27,080 nt of DNA from a virus. A model generated the notes under the pieces. The model ran no database searches, was not told where the DNA came from, and worked only from the letters and a program-made list of their open reading frames with translations. The stretch's first letter is position 1. Each line of letters starts with the position of its first letter. Location: positions 1 through 27,080 of the IMG/VR virus record IMGVR_UViG_3300010151_002808; one strand, given 5' to 3'. Shown here piece after piece: positions 1-10,600 of the stretch. The translations under genes were made by a program, and so were the position numbers.

Positions 1-81
1 ATTAGCAATAGCCGAGGCTATGATAATTTTCGACATATCTGACAGCGATGAACTTGACGATAATGTCAATCCTGTTGCCAT
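1..81 (-). CDS. Probable major capsid protein, N-terminal fragment (runs off the window)
   Basis: An ORF opens at an ATG whose first base is 81 and stays open for 27 codons to the window edge. It begins MATGLTLSSSSSLSDMSKII. An AGGAG Shine-Dalgarno (bases 91-95, minus strand) sits 9 nt before the ATG, so this is a real start. No domain can be recognised in 27 residues. The call rests on position: the gene directly follows a scaffold-like gene in a packaging/head operon, where the major capsid gene is usually found, and a small Ser/Thr-rich N-terminus is compatible with that. It could instead be a decoration or other head protein. Confidence 0.5.
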   Translation of the reverse strand, partial: MATGLTLSSSSSLSDMSKIIIASAIAN

Positions 82-99
82 TTTATTTATCTCCTATTT

Positions 100-885
100 T
101 TAAAGGTCTTTTTTTAATTTTCTATAGTCATTAACAGAAACCTGCCCATTGGCAAATGCTGTAGATAAGTCTCCTAAGTTCCTAAATGCACGCTTTGGTT
201 GCGTTGGAGCACCCTGCGTGGTAGGTGGAACCTTATTTACAGCAGGTTCTGTAGTAACTGATTTATTTTTTCCAGCTATATCTTTTAGGTTTTGATTAGC
301 AAGTTTAACTGATTGACTAAATGTCATAGTGCTATTCCAGCCTTTCCAAACATTGGCATCATTCCTGACATCAACGCTTAAACCTAAAGTTGAAGCTGTA
401 TCCCTAACAACAGAATCTAAATCTTCAAGATTTTCAGGAGTAAGGTTAGAGCCTTGGCTCTGAGGGTTGTCCATGTTTTCCAACAATCGGTCAAGTTTCT
501 CCTCTTTTGCAACTCTTTCTCTATCTGCAATCTTTTGGTTCAATATATCTTTTTGATCCTCATCTAATATAGATGAAAAGTCATTCATAAATTCTGATAT
601 TTGAGCCTTAGCTCCGTCCTGAATTTCTTGAACCTTTTGGTTAGTGTACTGCTGAGCACGACCTTGTGCGTTATCAAACGCACTCTTTCGTTCTTCCAGC
701 ACCTTATCCAGGTCATCTTTTGTTAGGTATGAAGGTTGATTAGCTTCTTCTGCCGTAGCTTCTACGTTTTTTGCAGCCTCTGCAACCTGGTCTACCTGTT
801 GTTCAGTAGTTACTTCTTCAACAGGTTGTTCTTCAGAAACCTTAGTTTCCTCAGTTTGTTCAATATTATCTTTTTCTGTGGTCAT
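100..885 (-). CDS. Scaffold-like head assembly protein
   Basis: A 261-aa protein with the build of a phage scaffold: an acidic Glu/Gln/Thr-rich, probably disordered N-terminus (about residues 1-50), a charged helical and coiled-coil-prone middle (about 55-150), and a short basic C-terminus ending in RKLKKDL. Known scaffolds direct capsid protein assembly around the portal, often bind capsid through a basic C-terminal helix, and are later removed. The gene sits immediately before the putative capsid start and is preceded by a GGGAGG ribosome site about 7 nt before its ATG. There is no enzyme motif and no visible protease domain. Family assignment is by architecture and position, not by a recognised signature. 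Confidence 0.65.
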   Translation of the reverse strand: MTTEKDNIEQTEETKVSEEQPVEEVTTEQQVDQVAEAAKNVEATAEEANQPSYLTKDDLDKVLEERKSAFDNAQGRAQQYTNQKVQEIQDGAKAQISEFMNDFSSILDEDQKDILNQKIADRERVAKEEKLDRLLENMDNPQSQGSNLTPENLEDLDSVVRDTASTLGLSVDVRNDANVWKGWNSTMTFSQSVKLANQNLKDIAGKNKSVTTEPAVNKVPPTTQGAPTQPKRAFRNLGDLSTAFANGQVSVNDYRKLKKDL

Positions 886-932
886 AGCCGTAGCCTCCCA
901 ATCTTTTACTATTTTTGATTATAATATTCATT

Positions 933-3900
933 TTATTGTCCTGCAACCCCATGTTGAGGTAAATACTCTTCAAATGGGAATGCTGACTTCAGTTCATCTT
1001 CTCTTCCTGCATTAAAAGGGCTCATTAAAGATTCAGCAAAGCCCCACCTATACAAGAAGGCATCAAGTGCTGGATTTACCTTTCTTAACTCTACTCGTAT
1101 TCTCTCCCATTCTCTTAGTGCCTGTTTAAATCCTGGGTTGTTATCTTCAATTAATTTTTGTTTTCTATCATTATATTTAGATAGATACCATTCTCTGTAT
1201 ACAGTATCGAATTGCCCTTGATATCTAGTTTGGAATACTTCTTTTCTTGTGTCTTCCCAGTACTGTGGAAAATATTCATCTCTTCTTCTGTAGAACTCTT
1301 GATTAAACCCAGTGGTATCCCATCTTGCACCATATAACTTATCTTTAGCATATGCTTCATATTCAGGTATTGCCCATTTTTCTCTCCAACCATCAAGTTC
1401 TAACTCTCTAGCCTCAAAATCAAACATATATCCTAAGTCCCATTTATCATCAAACATTATTTCAGCGTATTCATCGGCAGCAAAGTCTTCAACTTTTTCA
1501 AACTCTCCCATTTTTCCTTTTATTGCCTGAAAATATGCATCAACATCTGGGTACTTTTCTTGTATTGCCTGCACTTCATATCTATATTGTGATCTAGCTT
1601 TTTGTTCTTCAAGTACATATTGCTCAATGCTAATCATATTTGACCTAAGCCTACTCTCAGATTCCCTGACTTCTTCTAAGTACTCTTCTCTTGCATCATC
1701 CACATCATTGTCTTTTAGCTCAAAGTTTCTATCTAAACTTGATCCTCCTACAACTTTCCTTTTTTCAAATATTTCTTCTTCTAATTGCCTTAACCTCTGA
1801 ACATTTGGATCAGCTTCTAGATCAGGTGCCGAGTTTATTATTCTTTTCTGAACATCATTCATATTTCTCCAGTTAACATTAAAGTACTGTTGAGCCAGCA
1901 TGTCCCTAACTTCTTTTCTTTTTTCGTACTCACTAATAGGACTTGTTCTAAGTCCAACAAATTCAGTTCCTCCACTAAGTAAATTCCAGTCTCCATTTTG
2001 AAGGATAGATTCTAGCCAGAATGGCATAGACTTCAGTCCTAACTTTCGGAACCAATCTCCTCTAAATGGTTTCATCTCTTCTCCTAGGAAGTTAGCTCCC
2101 ATAGCTGTATCCCACATAGTAGAACCTACTGGAGAGCTTCTTGATCTTATCCAATATGCAAGTTGGTTATTGTGTAAATAATCTCTTATACCCTGATCGT
2201 CAAACCCAGCTTTACCTCTACCTGCACCAGTTAGTAATAAAGGTGAATCAAGAATATCTCCTCTAAATGCAGGGTCATCAGCTAATTTGCCAAACAATCT
2301 GGCCAAAGATACCCACGAAGAACCAAACCCAACATTTATGCCACCTATTTCTGTAGATAAAAATTTACCACTTGTTGGGTCTAGGTGAATATAGTCTTCT
2401 ATGTTTTTGCCTGCTGCTTTAGCTGACATTGCAGCAAAACCTACATGTGTTGCTATACCAGCACCCATCATAGCTCTTATTGCACTTCTGGCTTCATCAC
2501 CTTGCAAATTACCTTTTAAAACAGAACCTACTAATCCTATAGTGGATCTTGTATATGCTGGAGAGAAAAATACAACAGATCTTTCTATATTAGACTGCCT
2601 TGCACTTATACCAGCTCTCCTGCTTGAAAATGCTCCAGTCATGCCATTTATATGTTCTCCTAATTGCCTGAGTTGTCTTTCCATAACATCTGCTGGAATG
2701 TTTTTATTTAAGATTGCTTTTTCTCCAGCTTCCCATAACCCCTCTCTTATAATATCTCCGTATGCTTCAAAGCTGGATTGGAATCCATCTAATACATTCG
2801 AACCCTTTTCTATAAAATACCTAGCTCGTTTAAATCCAGGTACTGAATCTTTTGCTGCAGTATTAGTAAGGCGACCTTCAGTTAATAATTTTGTGAAAGC
2901 ATTTTTTTGACCTCTAACTCTAAAATAGTCTTGTCCTGCACTACTAATCAATACTCCATAATTTGCCATTCGACTAAAGTTTTCATGTTTTTTTGCAATT
3001 AATTCTGCGTGTATTCTTGGAGCATCAGAACCTGCTGTGATAAGCCTAAACATATTTACTGAAGCTTTTGACCAAGTTTTTAAATACGGATTATTTGGTC
3101 CTTGAGTAGGTATAGCAGCTATACCTTTCATTAGTGTAGGCAAACCATGTAAGAAACCTGTACCTGCGTCAAATCCTGTTTGAACTACTCTAAGGTAGTC
3201 ATTTACATCGCTGGTAGTTTTAAGGAACCTGTCGAAACTATTTTCTTCATTTATATTTAAAACTCTTTCTATGTGTTTAGCAGTTTTATCATTAAAAAAT
3301 AGATCTCTATCTCGCAATGCTTTAACTTCATTCTTTATATCGCCTCTTTGATCTCTAACCGCTCTAAATCTAAGATTTTCTTCCCCATAAAGATTAGAAA
3401 GTTTTCTGGTTTTATCATTTAATACGAAATCTTTTTTATCAATATATTGTTTTACAAACTCTGTATAGTTTCTAGTCTCTTTTTCATACCTAACATCTAA
3501 GTCATCTAAAAAGTCTTTAATAATTCTGTTTACATCTTCATGAGCACTTGGATCATTGCTTTTAAGTATATCCTTAATTTTATTGTATTCTTTGTTCCAG
3601 TTTTTACTGGTTCCTTGTATTCCCGCCAATAGATCTGTTTTGCTCTCTCTTAATGCCTTATTTAAATCATCAACTATATCGTTTCCAAGTGATGATGCTA
3701 CAGTAGTGAAATTTTTAATTGATGCTAGTTCGCTTTGCTTTTCTCTAAATGTTTTAGCCCTATCTCTATACTCATTTAATTTCTTTGTATTTATTTTTGC
3801 TGCTTTTAGTTGCTTATGAGATATATTCTCTAATCTTCTAACTACTCCCTCATCTGCAACTTCTTTGTATACAGACTTTAAAAATTCCTCAAGCATTATT

Positions 3901-6900
3901 GTTTCATCTTGCTGATAAATTAAACCTCTTGCTTCATCTTCTATACCATCTAAAACATTATCAAAAACTCTATTTCGCTTTATAGTTGTTGTTCTTAGTG
4001 GCCCACCTGCTATTCTTGATACATCTTGAGCATCTACTAAACCTTGAACTTCATTTTGTGCTTCAGCCATATGATGAACATAGTTTCCAGTGGTATTGTC
4101 AAATAAGTTATCTACATTAATGCCCTTTCTTTTCAATAAGTGAGCACCCTCATCATAAACATTATAATATCGTTTTAGATAGTTATTTACCTCTGCTGGC
4201 AAATTAAAGTATTGTTCATACATTCTAATTGGTTTGCCCATAGGTCCCTGCCAATCTACTACCATTCCTGCCATATCTAAGAAATCCGTAATGTTCATAA
4301 CTATCTGGTCTTTTTTTGGAGCTACTAAATCAGTGTTGTTTTTTACAAGATCGTTAATCATATCATTTGTCAGTCCACCCATTTTCCTAATATTGTCCCA
4401 CTCAAACTTCTTGCCCGTGTACTTAGGATCAGACATAAAGTTGTCTCCAAAATGATGAACTCTAGTTACTCCATCATTGTCTATCCATGAAAAAGCATCT
4501 GCTTTTTTACCTTTGTTATACATAGGAGAATCAGGATTGTCGTATGCTCTATCTATTTCTCTCTTAAAATTCCTCATTAATGCATTAGATACAGATGGGT
4601 CATCATTGATAATATCATCAATACTGCCGCCAAGCTTTTTCTTTGATTTTGTAGATATAACTAACTTATTATTGTCTAATCCTCTTTGGGTTGCCTTTAA
4701 TATGCTAAATGCTGCTTTAGCATTTGTTATTGGAGCTCTTGCTTCATCTCCTATCATAAGTGAGCCTTTAGAAACCCCCCTTTGTGGCGGAAACATAACA
4801 TTTCTAACTTGATTTAAATTTGCAAATGAATCTGTTTGTTTATACTGAATATTTCCAACATATCCACCAATAGTTCCTGGCGGATCCATAGAGCTTTTCA
4901 TGCCAACTATTCCTGATGCTTCTCCTGGAGACAAACCCTCTTCTGTTAATCTTTCACGAGCAACATTTGTTCTCTTTTGGTTTAGATAAGCCTGTGCTTC
5001 TACAAGATTTTCCCTTTCAGTTTGGGTTAATTTTTGTAACTGCCCAGGGTTTGCAAAATGTTGATATTCATGTTCTAAAACAAAGTTTTCAAAATCTTCA
5101 TATGTAGGAAATGTTTCTTTATCTGCCCTTACTCTTTTCCAAATTGCTTCACCAACTTCAAGATCTCTACCTGCATATTCAAATCCAGGAGTCATTCCTT
5201 GAGCTGTTTCAGCTAATCCTTGTTCATAATCTTGTCTAATTTTCTTTCTATCTATTATAATTTGATGCACTCTTTGATCTGGTTGTGCTGCTCCTGTTGG
5301 CCCTGTAAATCCAGGCTTAAGTTCTTTGGGTGTGTGTGAAATCCATGCCACTGCACCCGCTGGTGCATATGGATTTTTTGCTGACAGTAATTCAGGATCA
5401 TCAACTACTGGAATGTTTTTGTAAAATTTTTGTTGAGTAGGAGTATTTGCAATATCTTCAAATCTTACCCCTTTGTCATTTAACTTTGAAACATTATAAT
5501 TTTTTATAGGATCATATACTTGCTGTCGGATTAAAGGGTTTTCTTCGTACACAGCAAAAATATCTGTTAAAAACTGTGCATATGCGTTATTAGCTTCAAT
5601 TTCAGCAGTTTCTAGTTCTATTAGTTTGTTTTGATATTCTTTAGTAGGTCTTCCTTTTGCTTTTTTTGCTTGCTTTAAATCAAGCATTTCTTGTTCTAGT
5701 TTTCCCCATCGCTGAACTTTATCATTAAATCCTCCCTCCATATTTAAGTATTTATTGGTAAATTCTTTAAAGGTTTTTATTTCGCTTAAACTATGTGCTT
5801 CAAAACCACCTGTTTTTTTTGCCAACTTAAATGCTTCGTTAGCTGGACTAAAATCAACTACATAAGTATCAACTTTATACGCCTGCCCAGAATTATATTT
5901 AATTTTATGTCCTTTGCCTGCGTGAATTCCTGTTTCTAAAGTAGATGGGCGATTGGTCATGGTTTCCCAGGCACTCATATTATCTGCACTAGCATTTAAC
6001 TTGCTAACTACGCCTGCTATTTCTTTATCATCTAGTCCTGATCTTTCTGTTACTTCTTGTGCAAACTTTTCTAAAGTCCTATTTCTTCCTTTGCTTTCTA
6101 AGATACCTCCCCCATAAATTACACCATTAACATCATATATACTCCATTTTCCCGTAAGCGGCTCAAAACCTAAAAACTTTTCTCCAGTAAGTATTCTGCC
6201 TTTTCCGTATCCAAAAACGCTTTCCATAGCTGCATTTCTTTCATTTGAAATTACTTTTTCAGTACCAATAGGTATAGTAATTAAAGCTTGTTCTTCATTC
6301 CTTAGAACACCATCCCCTAATTTAACCTGTCTTGTTGTGTTTACAAAAGGTATATTATGTTTATCAAGTATATCTTTTAGATTGTCACCTTTTTTCCTAA
6401 ATTTAGATACTATGCTCGTAACAAGGCTGTCTCCTTTTACGATATCATCATTAAAAGCAAGTAAAGCTCTGCCTTCTCTAGTTGAAGCTAAAGTATATGC
6501 GGGGTTAAGTATTTTATGTGTATTTTTTAACGCAGTCATAAAATATCTGCCAGGATTATATCTACTTAATCCCTTTACACGATCACTGTTTGCGTATCTT
6601 AAGAAATCACTAATTAGTCCTTCATTGTTTACACCTAAAGCTTCTAATGTAGAGTCATAATTTGAAGGATCAAAAACTTCTGTATTAGGAATAGTGGTAT
6701 TTTTAACATCATCTAAGTTAATGAGTCTTCCACTTTTGGCTCTAATCCTAATGTCTTGACCTCTATATATTGATTTAGCCCACTTTTTATAATCATCAGT
6801 TTTTACAGTATTTTTATCTAATGCCTTAAAAAAGTCTTTTAAGTTTTTTTGCGTTAGGTCTAGATTTCTAAGCTCATTATCAATCCCCTTATATTCTTTT

Positions 6901-7607
6901 AAGAGTTCTTTTCCGCCTTTTCTTACTTGTTTTACACCAGGTAATGCACTTGCCATGGTAGATATACCTTTACCAATAGGTCTTGCTATTGCACCAAGTG
7001 GTATGGCCATAGTTGCCCATCCAATAGGATCACCAATAAGTTCTGCAGCACCTTTAACTCCTAAATTAAATCCAAATCCTTCTCCTTTTTCTTTTCCAAT
7101 TCTTACTGTTGCAAATTCAGCTTGTCTCCATGCTTCACCAGCACTCATACCTCTAGATCTATTTCTTTGAACTTGTTGACTAAAAGGAGTTGATATATTT
7201 CCCATCCACCATTCAGTAGTTTTTTGCCAACCCTCAAGACCAGCCATTGCTGCTTTACCTAAGTGCTTAAATGGATTTAAACTTATACCATCATCATTAG
7301 GGAGTTCTACGCCTGGTTGCATTTGTACAGGTTTTGATACGTTCTGGTTTGCTTCATGTAACCCAAAACCATGAACTCCGCTTAATAATCCTTTATAGAC
7401 TCTATTTTGTGCTGATTGAGTTCTTTCTATTTCCTGCTTTATAGCTCTAGTTTCAGGTGTATCAAAAAACTGACCTTGCCTTTTAGATTGCTCTAATATG
7501 ATTTTCAGTCTTCGTACTTTTTCTTCTTCTTTTTCTTTATCTCTTGTTTTATTTTGCCAAGCTGTAGTACTTTCCCATGGCGACCTATCTCCAAATGGTG
7601 TTCTCAT
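933..7607 (-). CDS. Giant virion-associated protein with HExxH zincin-like motif
   Basis: A 2224-aa single ORF, by far the largest gene here, starting 7 nt after the upstream stop with AGGTG before the ATG. The N-terminus (1-75) is charged and helical. Residues about 178-228 form a Gly/Ala-rich hydrophobic stretch, and a second one lies around 1680-1735. Residues 846-850 read HEYQH, a HExxH zinc-peptidase signature, with Glu870 placed 20 residues after the second His as in gluzin-type peptidases. Long charged helical segments follow (about 1230-1450), and the last 350 residues are rich in Trp, Tyr, Glu and Arg. Very large proteins near portal genes in short-tailed phages are often internal proteins ejected with DNA, some with enzymatic domains for crossing the envelope; large polyvalent proteins are the alternative. 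Which applies is inference. Confidence 0.6.
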   Translation of the reverse strand: MRTPFGDRSPWESTTAWQNKTRDKEKEEEKVRRLKIILEQSKRQGQFFDTPETRAIKQEIERTQSAQNRVYKGLLSGVHGFGLHEANQNVSKPVQMQPGVELPNDDGISLNPFKHLGKAAMAGLEGWQKTTEWWMGNISTPFSQQVQRNRSRGMSAGEAWRQAEFATVRIGKEKGEGFGFNLGVKGAAELIGDPIGWATMAIPLGAIARPIGKGISTMASALPGVKQVRKGGKELLKEYKGIDNELRNLDLTQKNLKDFFKALDKNTVKTDDYKKWAKSIYRGQDIRIRAKSGRLINLDDVKNTTIPNTEVFDPSNYDSTLEALGVNNEGLISDFLRYANSDRVKGLSRYNPGRYFMTALKNTHKILNPAYTLASTREGRALLAFNDDIVKGDSLVTSIVSKFRKKGDNLKDILDKHNIPFVNTTRQVKLGDGVLRNEEQALITIPIGTEKVISNERNAAMESVFGYGKGRILTGEKFLGFEPLTGKWSIYDVNGVIYGGGILESKGRNRTLEKFAQEVTERSGLDDKEIAGVVSKLNASADNMSAWETMTNRPSTLETGIHAGKGHKIKYNSGQAYKVDTYVVDFSPANEAFKLAKKTGGFEAHSLSEIKTFKEFTNKYLNMEGGFNDKVQRWGKLEQEMLDLKQAKKAKGRPTKEYQNKLIELETAEIEANNAYAQFLTDIFAVYEENPLIRQQVYDPIKNYNVSKLNDKGVRFEDIANTPTQQKFYKNIPVVDDPELLSAKNPYAPAGAVAWISHTPKELKPGFTGPTGAAQPDQRVHQIIIDRKKIRQDYEQGLAETAQGMTPGFEYAGRDLEVGEAIWKRVRADKETFPTYEDFENFVLEHEYQHFANPGQLQKLTQTERENLVEAQAYLNQKRTNVARERLTEEGLSPGEASGIVGMKSSMDPPGTIGGYVGNIQYKQTDSFANLNQVRNVMFPPQRGVSKGSLMIGDEARAPITNAKAAFSILKATQRGLDNNKLVISTKSKKKLGGSIDDIINDDPSVSNALMRNFKREIDRAYDNPDSPMYNKGKKADAFSWIDNDGVTRVHHFGDNFMSDPKYTGKKFEWDNIRKMGGLTNDMINDLVKNNTDLVAPKKDQIVMNITDFLDMAGMVVDWQGPMGKPIRMYEQYFNLPAEVNNYLKRYYNVYDEGAHLLKRKGINVDNLFDNTTGNYVHHMAEAQNEVQGLVDAQDVSRIAGGPLRTTTIKRNRVFDNVLDGIEDEARGLIYQQDETIMLEEFLKSVYKEVADEGVVRRLENISHKQLKAAKINTKKLNEYRDRAKTFREKQSELASIKNFTTVASSLGNDIVDDLNKALRESKTDLLAGIQGTSKNWNKEYNKIKDILKSNDPSAHEDVNRIIKDFLDDLDVRYEKETRNYTEFVKQYIDKKDFVLNDKTRKLSNLYGEENLRFRAVRDQRGDIKNEVKALRDRDLFFNDKTAKHIERVLNINEENSFDRFLKTTSDVNDYLRVVQTGFDAGTGFLHGLPTLMKGIAAIPTQGPNNPYLKTWSKASVNMFRLITAGSDAPRIHAELIAKKHENFSRMANYGVLISSAGQDYFRVRGQKNAFTKLLTEGRLTNTAAKDSVPGFKRARYFIEKGSNVLDGFQSSFEAYGDIIREGLWEAGEKAILNKNIPADVMERQLRQLGEHINGMTGAFSSRRAGISARQSNIERSVVFFSPAYTRSTIGLVGSVLKGNLQGDEARSAIRAMMGAGIATHVGFAAMSAKAAGKNIEDYIHLDPTSGKFLSTEIGGINVGFGSSWVSLARLFGKLADDPAFRGDILDSPLLLTGAGRGKAGFDDQGIRDYLHNNQLAYWIRSRSSPVGSTMWDTAMGANFLGEEMKPFRGDWFRKLGLKSMPFWLESILQNGDWNLLSGGTEFVGLRTSPISEYEKRKEVRDMLAQQYFNVNWRNMNDVQKRIINSAPDLEADPNVQRLRQLEEEIFEKRKVVGGSSLDRNFELKDNDVDDAREEYLEEVRESESRLRSNMISIEQYVLEEQKARSQYRYEVQAIQEKYPDVDAYFQAIKGKMGEFEKVEDFAADEYAEIMFDDKWDLGYMFDFEARELELDGWREKWAIPEYEAYAKDKLYGARWDTTGFNQEFYRRRDEYFPQYWEDTRKEVFQTRYQGQFDTVYREWYLSKYNDRKQKLIEDNNPGFKQALREWERIRVELRKVNPALDAFLYRWGFAESLMSPFNAGREDELKSAFPFEEYLPQHGVAGQ

Positions 7608-7614
7608 AAATCAC

Positions 7615-10600
7615 CTACGCTATCATTGCTGATAATTGTCCAAATGGGCCAGTCTCCTGGAATGCTTGAGGAGTGACATCTTGTGCCATTCTTATAAATG
7701 TTTGAGGATCAATACCTAGGGCAGACAATGCACCTTGAAGGTATTCTAATCTGCCTGGCGTCATGTCTGTTAACTGCCCCATAGTAGGAACTGATTCAAA
7801 TGGCATTTCTCCAGATAATATAGTTACAAACGCACCAAGTGCCTGTGGATTAGAAAGAAGAGCCAACAAAGAGTTCATTTCTGATGATCTTGTTTCAGAC
7901 TGTATTTCAGCCAATCTTTCCTGTGCTGTTAATCCGCCTCTAGCAAGCAATGCTTGTAAGTTTGAATTTTCTTCTTCTGATAATCCACCTCTTTGTAACT
8001 CAAGTTGAGCAGCTTGAAGTTCTTGTGGATTAGCATAACCACCCAAAACTCTAAGTGTTTCAAGATCCATCTGTGCACCTTGAGCACCTGTTGCCTGCTG
8101 ACCTTCAAATGTTTGAATGTCTTCTCTGACAAGATTCTGATAAGTTTGTTCAGCTGTTCTAAGGCTTGCCTGATATGTTTCTTCCGCTTCTCTTAAGTCA
8201 TCTTCTCTGTCTTGCTGAGCTGTAAGTAACTGGTCAGACCTTTCGTATTGAGCTTGAATATCTGCAAGCTGTTGGGTTCTAAGAGTTGCTGCATCCGCTA
8301 AAGCCTGAGTTCTGGCTGTTGTGGCTGCTTGAGCTTGTTCTGTTCTGATAGTTTGTCGTTCTGTAGCAAGAAGCACTTCTGCTTTTGCTGCTTCTGCGAT
8401 CTCATATTCGTATTTTGCCTTTTCGTATTCTATCTGTGCGGTTTGCAATGTTTGTGCAGACCCAGTATTTATTCCTGCAACTAATTGAGCATCTGTGCCA
8501 GTTAATTGAGCTAATGCTACATTATAATCATTTCTTATTTTTTCTATATCTTTAAGGTCTGTAAGTTCAGAAGCTCGTAATGCTGTAGCATCATCACTGT
8601 AAATTAACATAGCTATAGTTTCAGCAGAAGTATTATTAGCATTAGCTATTGTTGTTTGAGCTTCAGTTTGCATCTCAATTACATCAAGTTGAGTAAGATT
8701 AGATGCTCCAGCTATTTTTTCTGCTGACATGTTGTTAATTGTAGAAACCTGATAAGCACTTTCTTTTTGTGTTTGTGCTACTTCTAGTTGAGCTTCACTT
8801 TGTAATCTAGCAATAAATTCTTTACTTGAATTTGTGGCAACAGCTATGTTTTCTTGTATTTCACCTTTAATTCTTTCTACATCTCTTTGGGTCATGCCTG
8901 TAATTTCAGCTACTTCAGCAGCACTTCTAGTATTTATTAGTGCTACCTGCTGAGAAGATAATCCGTTGATTTGTGCAACATCTCTAGATGCATTTGCACT
9001 AACTTCTGCTACATATTCTCTAGACTGATTAGTTGCCTGTGCAATCATTTCAGAACTTCTTAATTGAGAATTATTAATTCTTTCACTGGAAGCCATTTGC
9101 ATTTGGTCACTAGCAAATCCTATTTGAGATCTGTAATTGGCACTTTCCTGTTCCATTCCAATTTGATCTAATCTTCCTTGAATTTCTGCTACAGGAATAT
9201 CAATTTTTGTTGCTTGATCCATTCCTTCTAATCTTTCTAGCTGTGCTTGTTCAAATGGGCTAGTCCTAGCTTGTGCATCATAAAATTGTCTTAATAATAC
9301 TGCTGGCATTGAATTACCTGTAGCATCAGACATTCCTGCTTCAACTATATTTTTTGGTAAAACTGCTTGGCCTCCACCTTGAATTGTTTTTATTGCCTGC
9401 ATTGCTTCATTAAACATTCCTGGAGTTATTTGTCTTTGTGTTTGAGAAACTAAAGACTGATCTTCAGTTGCAGCAGTTTCAATTTCTTGTTCGTCTCTTG
9501 TTAGCTCAGAATACCTTTCTTCTGCCATAACTCTATCTCTATAGTCTGGTTGTCCTGTTACAGGATTTATTTGAGCTCCTGCCATTGAGAGATCACTTCC
9601 TTTATTCTCTATAAGTTGGTTTAATAAATCAATATCATCAGAGTAATATTGTTCTGGTGTTATACCAACTTTGCTAAGTTCTTGTAATAAATAGTCCTGT
9701 TGAAAAGTTGGCTGACCTCTACCTGCTCTTGATAAGCCTTCACCAACCCAATTTAGCCCCGTTCTCCATGGGTTTAATTGAACTAAGCTTCCTAGTTTAT
9801 CCCTAGCTTCTCGTAATTCATTATCATACTGTTCCTGTTGTTCATAAGTCATAGTGTCATAATATCCTGCTTTATCTCTACCTGGATTTGCTGCTCGATT
9901 TTGTCTGTCCCGTTCTTGGAGGTTCGCAATATCTTCTTCACTGTAATCTTGTTCAATTCCCCAATCAGCCCCACCTCCTGCAGGCGGCCCGAACATTGGG
10001 AACATATCGTCTATACCTTGGCCAAGAGGCATCCATGACCTAGGGTCCATATTAGGCTGACTTGAAACCAGTTTGTAAGGATCCATATAGCTGGTATCTC
10101 CTTGAACTACATTTTGACCACCCTGGTACTGCTGCGGTTGGAATGGTATTTGAGCATCATATGAAGTAGGTAATTGAAAACCTGCCAAATCTGCATTAAC
10201 TGATCTTGCAGTAGAAGGAGGAGGAGCAAGTCTATTCATACCTTGCATCATATTTGCAAATGTTGGTTGCTGCCCTAATTCAGCACTAAAAGGAGTCGGG
10301 TTACCTCTCTGCCTATTAACATCAATATTGCCTGTGTTAGCTAAAAACGGCATTGCATATGGATTTTGTTGTCCATAATATTGGTTTGCATAATTATAGT
10401 TTGAAAAATATGGGTTATTAGGACTTGAAGTGTTAGTTCTCATCATTTCTTCAAAGCTAGGATCAACACCTACAACACTAATTTTTCTTGAAGGCGATGC
10501 AGACGGATACATCTCATTATATCTGTTTAAGGCATCTTGCTCATCTAATCCATAAGAAGTTGTGTATTGAGTCCTACTTCCTATTTGTCTTGGATTACCT

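Noticed and set aside
2401-2910. Plus-strand 169-codon frame opposite the giant gene
   Set aside because: It is antisense to a continuous 2224-codon gene with clear protein features, and lacks a ribosome site. The same applies to the other plus-strand frames between 1 and 15000.
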